Notes under the pieces: generated by a model
The model's database searches: none
What the model saw: only the letters and a program-made list of their open reading frames with translations
What the model was told of the DNA's origin: nothing
Part shown: piece by piece, positions 61,232-64,000 of the stretch
Numbering within the stretch: the first letter of the stretch is position 1
Layout: each line of letters begins with the position of its first letter
Position numbers and translations under genes: made by a program
Assembly: GCA_964344035.1 (NCBI GenBank)
Contig: CAYFLK010000011.1
Coordinates: 1-64,000 of the forward strand
Length of the DNA: 64,000 nucleotides
Direction of reading: 5' to 3'
Source: UBA1014 sp964344035
Lineage (GTDB): Bacteria; SAR324; NAC60-12

Positions 61232-63252
61232 CTTCCTGTCTGCAAATGCTGGAGGTTGAGGAAGAAATCGGCACGCGAGCGTTTTCGTTTGACCGCGGCC
61301 TGCTTTTCATTTGCCTTCCCTTTGACCGGAATGGAAAACAGGTCTGGATCAATTTCAAGCAAGAAACGGGAAGGTTCCTGGTATACTGTTTCCCGGTAAT
61401 ATTTGCGGGTCTTTGCCATGGAGAAGGTAAGTTCTTTTTGCGCACGTGTCATTCCCACGTAACACAATCGTCGTTCCTCCTGTTCCATCTCCTCCTCCAG
61501 CGCACGTTTATTCGGGAACAGACCCTCCGCCATGCCGACCATGTACACGCACGGAAATTCCAGCCCTTTAGCCGAATGAAGGGTCATCAGGGTTACACAA
61601 TTTCCTGTCTGCCCTGTATCTTCCGTGTTTTCACTCAGCATCGTCATCCTTACTAGGTAATCCTGCAGCGATAGGTTGGGGTGTGTCTCGCTGAATTTTC
61701 TCGACCCGCTCAGCAGTTCAAGAACACAGGAGACCCGGCGTTCCCTGGTTTTGGCATCTCCTTTCTGCTGTTCCAGGAATCGCAGGAATCCAAGCTGATC
61801 CAGTAGTTTGTGGAACGTGTCCCCCAGTGTTTCGTATTTGAAACGCTGCCGGTAATCAATTATCGTTGATGCAAAAGCTTCCATTGAACAGGCGGCGTCC
61901 CTGGGCAGTTTTTCAAAATCAGTCGCGTTTTTCATGATCCGGAACGCCGGCAGTCCTGTTTCACGGCAGCATTCGTTTAACTGCATGAGCGAGGTTTTCC
62001 CAATACCACGGCGCGGAGTATTGATAATCCGCTGCAGGCTGACTTCATCGTTTGGATTGTGAATGACCCTCAAATAAGCCAGGGCATCCCTGATTTCCTG
62101 ACGGGCGAAAAAACTTGTTCCTCCCACCACCCGGTAGGGCGTCCCTGCATCCCTGAGCGCTTCTTCCACCACCCTGGACTGGTAATTGGAGCGGTACAGT
62201 ACAGCGTAATCAGAAAACCTGCGTCCGTGCCGGAGTACGTCCATGCGCAACCGTCTTACTACAGTTTCCATTTCCGTTGTCTCGTCTTCTGCCTCAATCC
62301 ACTCCAGTGGGTTTCCTCCCTGTTTTTCGGACCAGAGCTGTTTGGGCATACGCTGTGTGTTGTTCAAAATGAGCTGGTTGGCCGCTTCCAAAATGACCGT
62401 GGTGGAACGGTAATTCTGTTCTAGACGTATCAGTCGTGCGTCCGGGAAATCTCGTTCAAATCCCAGCATGTTCGCTGGTTCGGCGCCACGCCAGCCATAA
62501 ATTGACTGATCGTCATCACCAACAACACAGAGGTTCCGATGACCCGCTGCAAGGTGTTTCAGCAGCCTGTACTGTACCCGGTTGGTGTCCTGGTATTCAT
62601 CCACCATGACATATCTGAACCGGTCTGCGATCTGTTTCATCACATCCGGTTGATTCTCAAACAGTTTCAATGTTAAATTGAGGATGTCCTCGAAATCCAG
62701 TGCGTTGCATCCCTGCAGAGTTTTCTGGTATTGCAGGTAAACTTGGCCCAGCAGCCGTGTGCGAGGAGTTGACTGATCGCTCGCAAAGGTTTCAGCATCA
62801 ATCCCAGCGGATTTGGCCTGGTTAATTGCGTAATGAACGCCTTTGGGGTCAATCAAAGGTGAATCGCTCAGCCCTTCATCCTCCATCACAGAACGGATCA
62901 GGGCGAGTTGATCATGCGTGTCATAAATAACGAAATTCCTGCGGTAACCAATGTGCTCGATGGTTTCATGGAGAATCCGGACGCCAAGCGAATGAAAAGT
63001 GCTGAGATGAACGCATTTCCCGGATTTGCCCATCATCTCTTGCAGGCGCTCTTTCATTTCGTTGGCCGCCTTGTTGGTGAAGGTTACAGCAAGAATGTGT
63101 GATGGCAGGATCCCTTCCCGGAGTAGGTAGGCGATGCGATGGATGAGCACCCTGGTTTTTCCGCTCCCGGCGCCGGCGAGTATCAATACCGGTCCACGAA
63201 CAGTAACGACGGCCTCCCGTTGTAATGGATTGAGATTGTCGAGCGGGTCCAT
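61228..63252 (-). CDS. UvrD/Rep/PcrA-family ATP-dependent DNA helicase
   Basis: 674 aa, superfamily 1A. Walker A AGAGSGKT (residues 26-33), motif Ia LAVTFTNKAANEMKERL, motif II DEYQDTN, motif III GDDDQSIYGWRGA, motif IV LEQNYRST, motif V VTLMTLHSAKGLEFPCVY and motif VI RLCYVGMTRAQKEL are all present. Its length is closest to Rep-type proteins. A 3'-5' helicase for replication restart or repair. First gene of the minus-strand operon with the GDSL and DUF2723 genes. Confidence 0.94.
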   Translation of the reverse strand: MDPLDNLNPLQREAVVTVRGPVLILAGAGSGKTRVLIHRIAYLLREGILPSHILAVTFTNKAANEMKERLQEMMGKSGKCVHLSTFHSLGVRILHETIEHIGYRRNFVIYDTHDQLALIRSVMEDEGLSDSPLIDPKGVHYAINQAKSAGIDAETFASDQSTPRTRLLGQVYLQYQKTLQGCNALDFEDILNLTLKLFENQPDVMKQIADRFRYVMVDEYQDTNRVQYRLLKHLAAGHRNLCVVGDDDQSIYGWRGAEPANMLGFERDFPDARLIRLEQNYRSTTVILEAANQLILNNTQRMPKQLWSEKQGGNPLEWIEAEDETTEMETVVRRLRMDVLRHGRRFSDYAVLYRSNYQSRVVEEALRDAGTPYRVVGGTSFFARQEIRDALAYLRVIHNPNDEVSLQRIINTPRRGIGKTSLMQLNECCRETGLPAFRIMKNATDFEKLPRDAACSMEAFASTIIDYRQRFKYETLGDTFHKLLDQLGFLRFLEQQKGDAKTRERRVSCVLELLSGSRKFSETHPNLSLQDYLVRMTMLSENTEDTGQTGNCVTLMTLHSAKGLEFPCVYMVGMAEGLFPNKRALEEEMEQEERRLCYVGMTRAQKELTFSMAKTRKYYRETVYQEPSRFLLEIDPDLFSIPVKGKANEKQAAVKRKRSRADFFLNLQHLQTGR

Positions 63253-63577
63253 TCAGGGAGGATTTAGTTTGGTGGGTTGACTGTCTTTTCGCAGTCTGAA
63301 GCTATGTTTATTATGCTTTTCAGGCGGAAGGGATGCGGCCTTTCAAGCTGTTGGAAAATTCAGAAGCACACAGGTATTTATCAAACCGACTTGTATGTTA
63401 AGCGAAGATACGACTAAAAACACCATGGTTGAAGTTGTTCTATTTCAACACGTGGACGGTTTCTTTTGCTGCAGACAGATTTCTGCCTGAAAGCCAAGGC
63501 AATCTAAGTGGGTATACTAATGACCCAAACCGGCAAATTCGGCAAGCCATTTTCAACTCCTACCGATCATCTTTTTC
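63253..63577. other. Divergent intergenic region, nothing recognised
   Basis: 325 bp between the helicase gene and the thioesterase-like gene. No gene, repeat or clear promoter motif was identified. Confidence 0.5.
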
Positions 63578-64000
63578 ATGCCTTCCATGAACGTTGAACA
63601 ACTGCGTGAGTTGATGTTCAGGGAATTTCCGCAAAGCGAGACTATTGTCGAATCTGTCGGCAACCGTTGTTCCCGGGTGCGAATCCCGGTCCATCGAAAT
63701 CACTTGCGTCCCGGAGGCACCATTTCCGGACCGACGATGATGGCTCTCGCGGACACGGCCATGTATCTCGCCCTCCTCGCCGAACTCGGGCCGGTGCTTT
63801 TGGCGGTGACCACCAACCTCAATATTCATTTTGTGCGCAAACCTGAAAACGGCCGCGACCTGATCGGGGAGTGCAGCATCTTCAAATTAGGCAAGAAACT
63901 GGCGGTTGGAGAAATCCGCATCTATTCTGAAGGAATGCCGGAGATGGTCGCGCACGCGACCTGCACTTATTCCATTCCCCCTGCGGGAAACAATGTTATG
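63578..64000 (+). CDS. PaaI-like hotdog thioesterase (partial, runs off window end)
   Basis: An open frame of 141 codons from ATG 63578 (second ATG at 63587) reaches the window end with no stop. The hotdog signature is clear: NHLRPGGTISGPTMMALADT then AMYLALLAELG, and TTNLNIHFVRKPENG. Family members hydrolyse acyl-CoA thioesters. At about 141 residues it is nearly full length (usual 135-150). Confidence 0.82.
   Translation, partial: MPSMNVEQLRELMFREFPQSETIVESVGNRCSRVRIPVHRNHLRPGGTISGPTMMALADTAMYLALLAELGPVLLAVTTNLNIHFVRKPENGRDLIGECSIFKLGKKLAVGEIRIYSEGMPEMVAHATCTYSIPPAGNNVM

Noticed and set aside
63672..63689. TpsiC-arm-like CCCGGGTGCGAATCCCGG
   Set aside because: Lies inside the thioesterase coding frame with no acceptor or anticodon arms around it; not a tRNA.

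Overview
This window looks like a chromosome segment of a Gram-negative, proteobacteria-like sulfur oxidiser. It encodes outer-membrane lipoproteins, Wza-type polysaccharide export, TAXI-TRAP and ABC transporters, and a complete reverse (oxidative) dissimilatory sulfite reductase locus. DsrL, DsrEFH, TusA and an oxidative-type DsrB siroheme motif, with no DsrD, argue for sulfur oxidation rather than sulfate reduction. The mix of delta-proteobacterial style genes (YeiH-type exporter with a coiled insert, RsbRD-N protein, DUF1566 lipoprotein, a selenoprotein) would fit an uncultured marine lineage such as SAR324. That placement is inference and was not tested by phylogeny.

Layout. 1-4.5 kb (minus strand): end of a surface-polysaccharide region (rfbC, rfbD, a small coiled-coil tail-anchored protein, a Wza-like SLBB export protein). 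5.1-11.3 kb (minus): a FecR-domain protein and two large lipoproteins packed with Asp-Asn-x-Ser/Thr motifs. 11.6-12.2 kb: a DsbA-family protein whose first active-site Cys codon is TGA, most likely selenocysteine. 12.5-15.9 kb: E1alpha-E1beta-E2 of a 2-oxo acid dehydrogenase. 15.9-16.5 kb: a cluster of dispersed repeats. 17.2-34.9 kb: a transport and catabolism region with a TAXI-TRAP transporter, a MurR/RpiR regulator, an NDP-forming acyl-CoA synthetase, a TPP enzyme, an acyl-CoA dehydrogenase-fold protein lacking the catalytic Glu (desulfinase-like), a VapBC module, a CaiB CoA-transferase, a TetR regulator, an FAD oxidase and an amino-acid ABC transporter. 35.4-37.3 kb: small housekeeping-type genes (MazG-like, TPR, YkgJ).

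37.8-57 kb is the sulfur region. A YeiH-family (putative sulfate/sulfite) exporter and two membrane hypotheticals precede one long plus-strand run: dsrN, dsrC, dsrA, dsrB, dsrL, a 121-aa orphan, tusA, dsrE, dsrF, dsrH, a carboxymuconolactone decarboxylase-Rieske fusion, siroheme synthase, an RsbRD-N protein, dsrM, dsrK, dsrJ, dsrO, dsrP. A good sigma70-type promoter lies before dsrN and intrinsic-terminator-like hairpins follow dsrP. TusA, DsrEFH and DsrC relay sulfane sulfur to siroheme-dependent DsrAB. CysG and DsrN supply siroheme amide. DsrL couples to NAD(P)H. DsrMKJOP recycles DsrC and passes electrons to the quinone pool. A desulfinase, if real, would feed organic sulfinate-derived sulfite into the same sulfite pool. 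57-64 kb: an unrecognised 443-aa protein, a minus-strand operon of UvrD-like helicase, GDSL esterase and DUF2723-type glycosyltransferase, and a partial PaaI-like thioesterase running off the end.

The most noteworthy points are the TGA/selenocysteine DsbA gene, the D-N-x-S/T-saturated lipoprotein pair (33 of 39 Asp-Asn pairs are followed by x-Ser/Thr), the Glu-less acyl-CoA dehydrogenase with Arg84 and Gln243, and the Rieske fusion plus orphan gene inside the dsr operon.
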